In this document: positions 56,496 to 64,000 of the stretch, in pieces
How positions within the stretch are numbered: position 1 is the first letter of the stretch
How the letters are laid out: the number at the start of each line of letters is the position of its first letter
Assembly: GCA_017656335.1 (NCBI GenBank)
Contig: JACDOA010000001.1
Span: 405,342-469,341, forward strand
Direction: 5' to 3'
Length of the DNA: 64,000 nt
Source of the DNA: Thermosipho sp. (in: thermotogales)
GTDB taxonomy: Bacteria; Thermotogota; Thermotogae; Thermotogales; Fervidobacteriaceae
The notes under the pieces: generated by a model
Seen by the model: only the letters and a program-made list of their open reading frames with translations
Database searches by the model: none
Told to the model about the DNA's origin: nothing
Translations under genes and position numbers: made by a program

Positions 56496-56598
56496 GAGCC
56501 ACATTTTTTCTCCGCTTTTCTCCGCGTGTTCCAAGGTTCCACCATTTCCAGAATTTTTTTGGTTTTCAGTACCACAAAAAATCATAGGAGGTGGAAAC
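56496..56598 (+). promoter_or_regulatory. Structured 5' leader with possible SD-sequestering element
   Basis: The leader contains TTCCACC (56537-56543), complementary to GGTGGAA (56590-56596), which overlaps the AGGAGG ribosome binding site of the next gene. A pyrimidine-rich direct repeat (TTTTCTCCGC followed by TTTTCTCCGC) lies nearer the 5' end. The GGTTCC at 56535-56540 could alternatively pair with the GGAAC of the coding start. This suggests regulated translation, but the function is unproven. Confidence 0.45.
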
Positions 56599-56808
56599 AT
56601 GAGGAACACACCATTTTATTGGTTGGTACTTTTAGGTGAAAATGAGTACCATATTCTACCGATCCTTTATGTTCCTTCTCAGAAACATGTTGATCAAATT
56701 CTAGACACAATTTACAAAAACAAGATTCTTGATTTCGAAGTCAAAAAAGTGATGTTTTCAGACAACTTTGAGGCTGTGAAGAATGTTACTAACAAATATT
56801 TAAATTAA
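56599..56808 (+). CDS. Small protein of unknown function
   Basis: A 69-residue protein (MRNTPFYWLVLLGENEYHIL, then VPSQKHVDQILDTIYKNKI) with no recognised domain. It has a perfect AGGAGGTGGAAAC site. It precedes hslO by 0-12 bases and is in the same transcript. No signal peptide or membrane helix is evident. Confidence 0.7.
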   Translation: MRNTPFYWLVLLGENEYHILPILYVPSQKHVDQILDTIYKNKILDFEVKKVMFSDNFEAVKNVTNKYLN

Positions 56809-56820
56809 ATGGGTGAGAGT

Positions 56821-57711
56821 ATGTTATTAAGACATGGTACTGCTTTTAACGCTTTGATAAGATTTTCCATAGTAGATAGTACAGAAATCGTTGAAGAATT
56901 AAGAAAAAGACATGAACTATCACCTCTTCCTGCGGTAGCACTTGGAAGGCTTATTACCGGGGTTTCCTTAATGGTGCCATGGCTTTCTGAAAAAGAAAAA
57001 TTAACATATGTTGTTGAAGGCACGGGACTATTAAAGATTATTGCAGCTCAAGCAAAATCTAACGGTGATGTAAGAGGGTATGTTTCTCCACCAGTTCTGG
57101 AAAATATTTTAAATAAGCATGGAAAATTTGATTTGAAAACGGCAATAAGAAACGGCACATTAAAAGTAATAAGAGATCTGGGTTTGAAAACACCCTATGT
57201 AACCCCAGTACCATTACAAAGTGGAGAAATAGCGGAGGATTTGGCTTATTATTTTACAGTTTCAGAGCAAATTCCGTCTGCTGTTGCACTTGGTGTACTT
57301 GTAGATAAAAATGGAATAAAAAAAGCAGGCGGAATTATTATTCAGATACTGGATAGGAATCTTGACCCAAAGATTATTGAAAGGATAGAGAAAAGATTTA
57401 AAGAAATTACACCACTAACATCATTTTTACTCAAGCACAGACCCTTTGAAGCAGCAAAATATATTTTTGAAGATTCAATTGAAGAAATTTTGGAAAAAGA
57501 GGTAAAATTTAAATGTGACTGTTCCAAGGAAAAGGCATATGAATCTTTAAGGGTTTTAACAAAAGAAGATCTTGATTTTCTATTAAACCAAGAAAAAGCA
57601 GAAGTAGTGTGTAAGTGGTGCAACACGAAATACTATTTTACAAAAGAAGAAATCGAAAGAGTTAAGAATGAAAAATCGGAGGAAAGAAATGAAGATAAGT
57701 CTAATTTCTAA
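56821..57711 (+). CDS. hslO: Redox-regulated chaperone Hsp33
   Basis: A 296-residue holdase activated by oxidation. The N-terminal dimer domain has LLRHGTAFNALIRFSIVDSTEIVEEL and ALGRLITGVSLMVPWLSEKEKL; the C-terminal zinc domain has CDC (FKCDCSKEK) and CKWC (VVCKWCNTKYYFTKEE), the four Zn ligands. ATG 56821 has GGTGAG upstream; the ATG at 56809 immediately after the previous stop has none. It overlaps the next gene by 23 bases. Confidence 0.94.
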   Translation: MLLRHGTAFNALIRFSIVDSTEIVEELRKRHELSPLPAVALGRLITGVSLMVPWLSEKEKLTYVVEGTGLLKIIAAQAKSNGDVRGYVSPPVLENILNKHGKFDLKTAIRNGTLKVIRDLGLKTPYVTPVPLQSGEIAEDLAYYFTVSEQIPSAVALGVLVDKNGIKKAGGIIIQILDRNLDPKIIERIEKRFKEITPLTSFLLKHRPFEAAKYIFEDSIEEILEKEVKFKCDCSKEKAYESLRVLTKEDLDFLLNQEKAEVVCKWCNTKYYFTKEEIERVKNEKSEERNEDKSNF

Positions 57712-58924
57712 AGTTACCTATATTACAACCCTAATAGTAGCATTAGTATTATCCATTGTTTTATTTACATTCTATTTTTCTATCAAAGATGTCGCAATGA
57801 GATCTATAATAAATGATTTGAAACAAACCGTAAGTTTTTTGAACAGTAAGGGCTTTAACAATGTGGAAATAATGATGAAAGGTATGTTAATTCAAAAATT
57901 CAAAAGAGATTTTTATTTAATATTCGATGGAGAAGTTTTGTCAGATCCATACAACATTGGATACATTGAAATTAGAGAAAGTGGGACAAAAAAAATAGAA
58001 GATAGAGTGTTTTACTTTTTGAAAGTCAACCCAAGATTAATAGTTGGAAGAGATATGACTCCTGTTGCAGTATTTCTAGAAGATATAAAGTTAAGATTTG
58101 TATTTATATACATTTTGGCTCTTTTGCTTACCAGCTTTTTAACTTATCTTACTACCAGAAATTCAATGAAACACCTTAAAAATTTTGTTTCAGAACTTGA
58201 AAATATAAAAGGAAACGATCTTGGTTTTAGATTTTTAAAACCAAATACAAACGATGAAATTGATGAGCTGGTAGAAAAATTTAATGAACTTATGGATAGA
58301 GTTGAAAAAAATTACAAACTTCAAGAAGAATTTGTCTCAAATGTTTCACATGAACTTAAGACTCCAATTTCAAACCTTATAGGTTATTCAGAAATGTTAA
58401 AAAGATGGGGTTATAAAGACAAATCAATTCTTGAAGAATCAGTAAACTCTATTAGAGATACCGCATATAAAATGAAAGAGTTAATTGAAAATATGCTTTT
58501 ATTATCAAAGAATTTCAAACTTGAAACTGAAAAGATTGAATTGAGATCTTTAGTAGAAAAAATTGCACAGCAAAAAGAAAAACAGTATGGTCAAAAAATT
58601 GAAATTTCAGGAAACGGAACAATTACTGCTAATAAAGAAGCACTAGAAATGATTATCTCAAATCTTCTTAATAATGCTATTTTTCATGGAAAGCCCCCAT
58701 ATGAGATAAAATTGTCAGAAAATAAGATAGAAATTATTGATCACGGGTCTGGTATTAGTAAAGAAGAACAGGAAAAGATTTTTGAAAGATTTTACAAATC
58801 CAGAAATTCTAAAGGTCATGGTCTGGGATTATTCTTAGTAAAACAGTTATGTAATCAAATGAATCTGGATATTTCTGTTAAAAGCATTGAAGGTTACACT
58901 AAATTTGAAATAAAGGGGGCATAG
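57689..58924 (+). CDS. Membrane sensor histidine kinase (orphan)
   Basis: A 411-residue kinase: TM1 about 9-31 ([20 protein letters not shown]), a small extracytoplasmic sensor of about 95 residues, TM2 about 132-152, HAMP ([35 protein letters not shown]), H-box in [18 protein letters not shown] and ATPase motifs [29 protein letters not shown] and [12 protein letters not shown]. No response regulator is adjacent. The ATG has GGAGG upstream. It is translationally linked to hslO and followed by fhs. Confidence 0.92.
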   Translation: MKISLISKVTYITTLIVALVLSIVLFTFYFSIKDVAMRSIINDLKQTVSFLNSKGFNNVEIMMKGMLIQKFKRDFYLIFDGEVLSDPYNIGYIEIRESGTKKIEDRVFYFLKVNPRLIVGRDMTPVAVFLEDIKLRFVFIYILALLLTSFLTYLTTRNSMKHLKNFVSELENIKGNDLGFRFLKPNTNDEIDELVEKFNELMDRVEKNYKLQEEFVSNVSHELKTPISNLIGYSEMLKRWGYKDKSILEESVNSIRDTAYKMKELIENMLLLSKNFKLETEKIELRSLVEKIAQQKEKQYGQKIEISGNGTITANKEALEMIISNLLNNAIFHGKPPYEIKLSENKIEIIDHGSGISKEEQEKIFERFYKSRNSKGHGLGLFLVKQLCNQMNLDISVKSIEGYTKFEIKGA

Positions 58925-58926
58925 TT

Positions 58927-60582
58927 ATGAAAAGTGACATAGAAATAGCAAAGGAAGCAAAATTAAAAAATATAAGTGAAATAGCAAGTAAAATTGGGGT
59001 TGATGATGAATTTTTGGAACCATATGGAAAATATATCGCAAAAGTTGACACAAAAATCTTAAAAACAGTTGAAGATAAAAAAGACGGAAAATTAATCCTT
59101 GTTACCGCTATGACTCCAACACCTGCAGGAGAGGGAAAAACAACCACAAGCATTGGACTTTCTATGGCGCTTAATAGACTTGGAAAAAAATCAATTGTTA
59201 CGCTTAGAGAACCTTCATTAGGGCCCGTATTTGGTATAAAAGGTGGTGCTGCAGGGGGTGGATATTCTCAAGTTCTTCCCATGGAAAATATAAACCTACA
59301 TTTTACAGGCGACATTCATGCTGTATCAGCAGCACACAATTTGCTTTCTGCTGTTATTGACGCACATATTAAATTTGGAAATGAGCTCGGAATTGATCCT
59401 ACCAAAATCTACTGGAAAAGAACAATGGACATGAATGATAGAGCGTTAAGGCAGATAGTAGTCGGCCTGGGAGGCTCAGCAAATGGATATCCAAGAGAAG
59501 ATGGGTTTATAATAACAGCAGCCTCCGAAATTATGGCAATACTCTGCCTTGCAAAAGATATCAAAGATTTAAAAGAAAGAATTTCAAATATTGTTGTCGC
59601 ACAAACATATGATAAAAAGCTTGTCAAAGTTAAAGATTTAAAAATCGAAGGTGCAATGGCCACAATTTTAAAAGACGCTATTAAACCAAACCTAGTTCAA
59701 ACCATTGAAAATACACCCGCCTTTGTTCATGGAGGCCCATTTGCAAATATTGCACATGGAACAAATAGTATAATTGCAACAAAAATTGCTTTAAAATTAT
59801 CCGATTATGTGGTAACAGAAGCAGGTTTTGCAGCTGATCTTGGGGCTGAAAAATTTCTTGATTTTGTTGCACCAACTGCTGGATATGATGTTAATGCTGT
59901 TGTAATAGTTGCTACAATCAAAGCTTTAAAATATCATGGTGGTGTTAAAAAAGATGAACTTGGTAAAGAAAATGTTGAAGCAATGCTTAAAGGAATGGAA
60001 AATCTCAGGGTACACGTTGAAAACATGAAAAAATATAACCTTCCAGTAGTAATTGCTCTTAACGTTTTTAATAGTGACACGAAAAAAGAACTTGATGAAT
60101 TTTCAAAACACTGTGAAATCCCACATGCTCTGGTTTACGCTTTCGAAAAAGGTGGAGAAGGTACAATTGATTTAGCAAATCTTGTTTTAAAAAATCTAAA
60201 GGATTCTCAGTACAAACCACTTATAAAACCAGAAATGAGCTTAGAAGAAAAAATTGAAACACTCGCCAAAAAAATTTACAGAGCTTCAGATGTCATTTAC
60301 ACAGACCAGGCAAAAAGAAAATTAAGATTTCTTAAAAAACACGGTTATAAAGGTTTACCAGTTATAGTAGCAAAAACACAAGCAAGTATCTCAGATGATC
60401 CCAAAAAGATAAATGCACCTTCTGGATATACTTTCACTATTAGAGATTTTGAACTTTCTGCTGGTGCAGGATTTGTTGTTGCCCTTGCTGGAGATATCAT
60501 GAGAATGCCAGGGCTTTCTAAAGTTCCAAATGCTGTAAATATTGATATTGATGAAGATGGAAATGTAATTGGACTTTCTTAA
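58927..60582 (+). CDS. fhs: Formate-tetrahydrofolate ligase
   Basis: Makes 10-formyl-THF from formate, ATP and THF. At 551 residues it is normal length. P-loop-like [20 protein letters not shown] (about 62-81), [39 protein letters not shown] and [18 protein letters not shown] are all family signatures. The ATG follows AAAGGGGGC. It ends in a strong hairpin. 10-formyl-THF feeds fmt and purines. Confidence 0.96.
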   Translation: MKSDIEIAKEAKLKNISEIASKIGVDDEFLEPYGKYIAKVDTKILKTVEDKKDGKLILVTAMTPTPAGEGKTTTSIGLSMALNRLGKKSIVTLREPSLGPVFGIKGGAAGGGYSQVLPMENINLHFTGDIHAVSAAHNLLSAVIDAHIKFGNELGIDPTKIYWKRTMDMNDRALRQIVVGLGGSANGYPREDGFIITAASEIMAILCLAKDIKDLKERISNIVVAQTYDKKLVKVKDLKIEGAMATILKDAIKPNLVQTIENTPAFVHGGPFANIAHGTNSIIATKIALKLSDYVVTEAGFAADLGAEKFLDFVAPTAGYDVNAVVIVATIKALKYHGGVKKDELGKENVEAMLKGMENLRVHVENMKKYNLPVVIALNVFNSDTKKELDEFSKHCEIPHALVYAFEKGGEGTIDLANLVLKNLKDSQYKPLIKPEMSLEEKIETLAKKIYRASDVIYTDQAKRKLRFLKKHGYKGLPVIVAKTQASISDDPKKINAPSGYTFTIRDFELSAGAGFVVALAGDIMRMPGLSKVPNAVNIDIDEDGNVIGLS

Positions 60583-60585
60583 AAG

Positions 60586-60610
60586 AAAAAGCTCCCGCGG
60601 GAGCTTTTTT
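60586..60610. terminator. Bidirectional rho-independent terminator
   Basis: A self-complementary 16-base core (60590-60605) flanked by A run on the left and T run on the right, between convergent fhs and the GGDEF gene. It can end both transcripts. Confidence 0.9.
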
Positions 60611-62045
60611 ATTTATTAACAAAAACTGTATTTTTACCTAATTTTTTTGCCATGTACAATGCTTCATCTAGTTTTTTAAAGAGTTTTTCCTGATTCATCT
60701 CATTTCCTATATAACTAATCACACCAAAACTTGCACTTATTTTTATACCATTAGCCTCAATATTATTTAAAACCTTTTTAAGTTCCTTTGCAAGAATCTC
60801 AGCACTATTTAAATCGGTATTAGGTAAAAGAATTATAAATTCATCTCCTCCCCATCTAAAAAAGAAATCAGTTTTTCGAAGTCTTTTCCTTACAGCTTCC
60901 ACTAACTTGACTAAAATTTCATCTCCAAATTCATGACCATACTTATCATTAACTTCTTTAAAATTATCAAGATCGAACATTATTAACGAAAAGATTTTTC
61001 CTTCTCTACTACTTCTGTTTAACTCCTCAGATAACTTTAGCTCAAAATATTTTCTATTAAAAATCCCCGTTAAAGTATCTGAAATTGCCACATCCATAAT
61101 TTTTTCAAATCTTCTTACATTAGAAATTGCAAGTCCAAAAACATCTTTTACATATATTAAAAAATCTACATATGGCTCAAAATACTGAGGAAACATAAAC
61201 TGCCCAATTTTCAAAAAACCAAAAGTTTCATTCCAAAATTTTATCTTTAAAGTAACTTCTAATTCATTAGTATCTATTTCATATTCTCTCCCGTTTAAAA
61301 TGTCATGTCCAGAGTAAGGAATATATTCAATCTTTTTTGGAGAAAAAAGCATTTTAATTTGTTCAATTATCACTTTTACAACTTCCTCTTCTTTTTCGAC
61401 TTTAGAAATACTAGATAAAATACTGAATGCGGCTATATAATTACTTTTTTCCATTACTAACTGCTTAATTTTTTGTTCTTTTTCTATCTCACCAAGTGCT
61501 TTTGATATCAAAAGCTCTAGGTAATCCAAATCAATTTCCTCTATAAAATATGGTAAATCTAAAAATGTAGCAAGTTCTGCCAGTTTTCTTTCTATTCCAT
61601 TTTCTACATTTGTATTTAATAAAACTAATTTTTTCAAGTTTTCTTTAAAAAAGCGCCTTGCAGTTTCTTTATTAAATCCATATGCTGATATATTCTCTTT
61701 CCAATTTACTAGCCATCCTGGTGTTATAAGATATGCTCCTTCTTCAATGTATTTTTTTACTTTACTTTTTCCAAACATGTAAAAACAATTTTCAAATTTA
61801 TAAAATTTAACTTTGCTTTGGAACTTTTTAGGAATTTTATTTATAATATCACAAAAAGTGCAGCAAAAAACAATTAAATTACCATGTTCTAAAAGTTTTT
61901 TCTTAACTTCATATTTTATTCCATTTTTTTCTAATGTGCAAAAACTTGGAAAAGTTACTATTTCGACATCATCATTGATATTTTTAATAGCCTCTTTAAA
62001 TTCTTTTCTGAAATTTTCACAGACTAATAATGTAGTTTTCCCCAT
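60609..62045 (-). CDS. DUF1638-like domain fused to GGDEF diguanylate cyclase
   Basis: A 478-residue protein without membrane helices. Residues 1-190 follow the DUF1638 pattern: a Cys near the start (LVCENFRKEF), LIVFCCTFCD resembling the family YGLCGN segment, ENCFYMFGKSKVKKYIEEG, AYLITPGWLVNWKENI, then LVLLNT and LDLPYF. DUF1638 proteins occur beside corrinoid methyltransferase genes. Residues about 200-330 are a linker/GAF-like part. The GGDEF domain has GGDEF at 399-403 and RxxD (RKTD) at 390-393, so it should be an active, product-inhibited cyclase. The ATG directly abuts the MtaA-like stop. Confidence 0.85.
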   Translation of the reverse strand: MGKTTLLVCENFRKEFKEAIKNINDDVEIVTFPSFCTLEKNGIKYEVKKKLLEHGNLIVFCCTFCDIINKIPKKFQSKVKFYKFENCFYMFGKSKVKKYIEEGAYLITPGWLVNWKENISAYGFNKETARRFFKENLKKLVLLNTNVENGIERKLAELATFLDLPYFIEEIDLDYLELLISKALGEIEKEQKIKQLVMEKSNYIAAFSILSSISKVEKEEEVVKVIIEQIKMLFSPKKIEYIPYSGHDILNGREYEIDTNELEVTLKIKFWNETFGFLKIGQFMFPQYFEPYVDFLIYVKDVFGLAISNVRRFEKIMDVAISDTLTGIFNRKYFELKLSEELNRSSREGKIFSLIMFDLDNFKEVNDKYGHEFGDEILVKLVEAVRKRLRKTDFFFRWGGDEFIILLPNTDLNSAEILAKELKKVLNNIEANGIKISASFGVISYIGNEMNQEKLFKKLDEALYMAKKLGKNTVFVNK

Positions 62046-63080
62046 TTATATCACCTTTTTTATAGGATATGTTCCATACCGTTGCACTACCTCTGAGATC
62101 GCAACCAAAACCTCTTCACTTACATACCAAGGTATTTCTCCATGAGAATCGGAAATAACTAACCCCCCACCACTTGCACCTCTTATTATTAAATCTCTGA
62201 CATTTTTTTCAACATCTTCATATGTCCACTTTCTCATTGATATCCCATCAAGATTTCCCACAAAGGCTACTTTTCCTTTAAATTTTTCTTTTAATTTTTT
62301 TATATCATCTAACTTACTAAAACTAACTGCTGCAACCTTTGGATCAATAATTTCATTTACACTATCAAAAACTTTTGCTGAAGCCATATGTAAAACTACA
62401 GGACCTTCAATTTTCTTAAACATTTCTTTTGCTATTAGAAATCCTGTTTCTTGTAATATGTCTTTTGGCATCATTTCAGTTGAAAGCAATGCATCAAAAT
62501 ATACAATTACATCTGCTCCAGCTCTTAATTGTAAATTTGCCCAAGTAGTAGAAAATTCCATGTTTTTTTTCATTAATTTCCAGAAATAATCTCTCTGGAA
62601 ATATATCAGTTCAATATACTTATCAAATCCCATTTGCATAATGGGGAGTGAAAAAGGTGAAACTATAACACCTATAACTGGTGCATCTAAACCTTTCAAT
62701 GCCTCCTGAGTTTCTAAAACCTTTCTTAAAACATCTGATTTTTTAACATCGGGAATATTTAAATTATCTATATCGGAAAGATTTTTTATAATAGGTTCAC
62801 CAGCATTAGGAGGGCCGTCATCATAGAATATACTATCTCCTCCAAATGCTTCAATTTCAAGTGAAGCGTAATAAAAACCATAATAAAAATCGTGTTTGTA
62901 CTTTTCTCGCATTTTCTTTTGTGCATATATAACATTTTTTGAACTTGAAAAATATTCTTTGATAGACATACCTAACTCTTTTGCACCATAAAATGTAAGA
63001 GCTAGGAAAAATGGAACTCTATCAGGCTCTCTGCAGGATAACGCAGTAAAAACTCTCTCTCTAGATGTTAGATTTTTCAT
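62046..63080 (-). CDS. MtaA/UroD-family protein lacking zinc cysteines
   Basis: A 344-residue TIM-barrel protein of the uroporphyrinogen decarboxylase / corrinoid methyltransferase family: TSRERVFTALSCREPDRVPFF at the start, GDSIFYDDG, LNIPDVKKSD, RAGADVIVYFDALLSTEMM. MtaA-type enzymes bind zinc with His-x-Cys and a later Cys. Here the sites read HMA (His231, Ala233) and SDSHGEIPW (His313), and Cys16 is the only cysteine in the protein. It overlaps the corrinoid protein gene by 20 bases and abuts the GGDEF gene. Catalytic role is unclear. Confidence 0.85.
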   Translation of the reverse strand: MKNLTSRERVFTALSCREPDRVPFFLALTFYGAKELGMSIKEYFSSSKNVIYAQKKMREKYKHDFYYGFYYASLEIEAFGGDSIFYDDGPPNAGEPIIKNLSDIDNLNIPDVKKSDVLRKVLETQEALKGLDAPVIGVIVSPFSLPIMQMGFDKYIELIYFQRDYFWKLMKKNMEFSTTWANLQLRAGADVIVYFDALLSTEMMPKDILQETGFLIAKEMFKKIEGPVVLHMASAKVFDSVNEIIDPKVAAVSFSKLDDIKKLKEKFKGKVAFVGNLDGISMRKWTYEDVEKNVRDLIIRGASGGGLVISDSHGEIPWYVSEEVLVAISEVVQRYGTYPIKKVI

Positions 63081-63717
63081 GTTCCACCATCCTTCTTACT
63101 ATTTTCACTGCTTCGCTTGCAGTCTCTCCAAACTCATCTGCTTCTACTTCTTTCCAAAGATTTTCGTCGATCCTAAAAGGCGCGCCTCCAACAACAATTT
63201 TAATTTCTGGTTTTTTTTCTTTTAATTTTTTGACCAATTCTTTTACTTTCAAAGCAGCTGGAAGCATTAAAGTCGATACAAGCAAAATATCTATTTTATC
63301 CCTTAAAGAACGTTCAAAAACTTCATTAACTGTTTTACCAAGACCGTAATCTTTTATTTCAAATCCTGCAGAATTTAAAAATGAAAGAACTATCTTTCTA
63401 CCTAATCCGTGGTAATCTTCCAAAGTAACAATTGCTAAATTCAATTTTTGTTGTTTTTGAATTTTTCCCAAAACATTGGTCTTTTCAGTATATTTTTTAA
63501 ATAACTCTTCACAAATAACACCAACCAAATAATATTGAGCCAGAGAAATTTCTTGTAATTCCCATAGATCTCCTACTTTATCCATTACTTCAATAAGTGT
63601 TTTTTCAAGCAAAATGAAAGGATTTTCTTTTTGAAAAATTTCATTAAATATCTTATCTGCTTTTATTTTGTTTCCAATAAGTAAAAATTCTAGCAATTTT
63701 TCAGAAATCTCTTGCAT
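63061..63717 (-). CDS. Corrinoid (B12)-binding protein, MtbC type
   Basis: A 218-residue protein with an N-terminal helical cap (about 1-85; VMDKVGDLWELQEISLAQYYL) and a Rossmann-like B12-binding domain. The signature DxHxxG is EDYHGLG with His103 as lower cobalt ligand, followed by STL (148-150) and VVGGAPF (175-181). Proteins of this kind carry the methyl group in methyltransfer systems. It is the first gene of the three-gene unit. The ATG follows GGAGGTAAGAA. Confidence 0.9.
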   Translation of the reverse strand: MQEISEKLLEFLLIGNKIKADKIFNEIFQKENPFILLEKTLIEVMDKVGDLWELQEISLAQYYLVGVICEELFKKYTEKTNVLGKIQKQQKLNLAIVTLEDYHGLGRKIVLSFLNSAGFEIKDYGLGKTVNEVFERSLRDKIDILLVSTLMLPAALKVKELVKKLKEKKPEIKIVVGGAPFRIDENLWKEVEADEFGETASEAVKIVRRMVEHEKSNI

Positions 63718-63757
63718 TTCTTACCTCCAGTATATTATCTCTAAAAATACTTAAATT

Positions 63758-63766
63758 ATTCTAACA
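63758..63766 (-). promoter_or_regulatory. Extended -10 promoter candidate for the corrinoid trio
   Basis: The minus strand reads TGTTAGAAT, 40 bases before the ATG, with a possible TTGTTT -35 16 bases upstream. Confidence 0.4.
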
Positions 63767-63840
63767 TATAGAGTTATCAAAACAAAATTTATTTACCTTT
63801 CCTTATAAAAGAGTAAAAATTAGCATACTCAAGATATAGC

Positions 63841-63906
63841 CTATATTTTTCAATAATTCGAATTTATGTTAGAATTTTCACAAAAAATGAGTATTGAAAA
63901 ATATAG
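63841..63906. repeat. Perfect 15-bp inverted repeat, arms 63841-63855 and 63892-63906
   Basis: The left arm reads CTATATTTTTCAATA and the right arm is its exact reverse complement, separated by 36 bases. The right arm covers the -35 of the next promoter. A 10-bp palindrome (AATTCGAATT, 63855-63864) follows the left arm. Confidence 0.75.
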
Positions 63907-63922
63907 CAATATAAGTGATAAT
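63894..63922 (+). promoter_or_regulatory. Promoter for the gene at the right edge
   Basis: TTGAAA (63894-63899), 17-base spacer, GATAAT (63917-63922). The start codon is at 63964 behind GGGAGGT. The -35 lies in the right arm of the inverted repeat. Confidence 0.65.
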
Positions 63923-63963
63923 TGAGATGGATTCCTATTTAAAGTACAGGGAGGTATTTAAAA

Positions 63964-64000
63964 ATGGAAATTAGCAAAATGGGTAATCTTAAAGCTCCTG
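63964..64000 (+). CDS. Start of a protein gene, identity unknown
   Basis: ATG at 63964 with GGGAGGT 8 bases upstream. Only 12 codons are visible (MEISKMGNLKAP), which is too little to name the product. The gene continues past the window. Confidence 0.6.
   Translation, partial: MEISKMGNLKAP

Noticed and set aside
56365..56598. Short open frames on either strand in the recJ-hslO gap
   Set aside because: They overlap promoters and the leader and have no SD of their own.
63718..63963. Possible cobalamin riboswitch near the corrinoid genes
   Set aside because: The region is AT-rich and lacks a B12-box-like conserved core; only an inverted repeat and promoters are seen.

Overview
This 64 kb window looks like the chromosome of a low-GC member of the Thermotogota, most likely Thermosipho or a close relative. 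The DNA is roughly one third G+C by eye, genes are packed with short gaps or overlaps, Shine-Dalgarno (SD) sequences are strong (AAGGAGG/GAGGTGA), and TTG and GTG starts are common. The gene set (GlgC/GlgD pair, Tex, long HPF, two-carboxylate sodium-type ATP synthase c subunit, dye-linked FAD dehydrogenase complex) fits an anaerobic thermophile. The genus is an inference. There is no CRISPR array, insertion sequence, prophage or integrase, and no gene-free stretch longer than 300 bases.

Layout. Positions 1-19776 are all on the minus strand: murD (partial), trmFO, fmt, rsmA, a secreted unknown protein, a GNAT-IspF fusion, glgC, glgD, deoC, smpB, gatC, a lipase-like hydrolase, an RseC-like protein, fakA and asp23, and dxs. 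After a terminator come serS-mtnA, and after another a SurA-like chaperone with leuS. From 19.8 to 36.4 kb the strands alternate: rsmE plus an unknown gene (+), GNAT / RseP / REC-GGDEF (-), ispG (+), a diverged sliding-clamp-like gene (-), a sugar-type binding protein and a three-gene FAD/Fe-S dehydrogenase complex (-), tex-cheW (+), priA (-), fmdB (+). From 36.4 to 56.4 kb everything is minus again: cspA, rsmI, a lipoate-family ligase, three conserved unknowns, panD, a large soluble histidine kinase, hpf, degV, the whole F-type ATP synthase operon with two small atpI/atpZ-like genes, pepQ, tRNA-Arg(CCG), ruvX and an unusually long recJ. From 56.5 to 60.6 kb a plus-strand unit carries a small unknown gene, hslO, an orphan histidine kinase and fhs. 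The window ends with a compact minus-strand trio (corrinoid protein, MtaA/UroD-like protein, DUF1638-GGDEF fusion) and the first codons of a plus-strand gene.

How the genes fit together. Isoprenoid synthesis by the MEP pathway is represented by dxs, ispF and ispG. Fatty-acid kinase parts are present as FakA and a DegV/FakB protein. Translation and RNA modification genes dominate the minus-strand operons. Energy coupling is probably by sodium ions: the c subunit has the two-carboxylate motif and the epsilon subunit is short. One-carbon chemistry appears twice (fhs; the corrinoid trio). Several genes that follow a terminator or sit in a divergent gap have an extended -10 promoter (TGnTATAAT or TGnTAAAAT).

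The most noteworthy system is at 60609-63717. A B12-binding protein, an MtaA-like protein that has lost both zinc cysteines, and a DUF1638 domain fused to an intact diguanylate cyclase form what looks like a corrinoid-linked c-di-GMP sensing module. Other candidates are the GNAT-IspF fusion, the sliding-clamp-like paralogue, the extended RecJ and RuvX, a probable SD-sequestering leader before the hslO operon, an rseP gene with no good canonical start codon, and a perfect 15-bp inverted repeat overlapping the last promoter.
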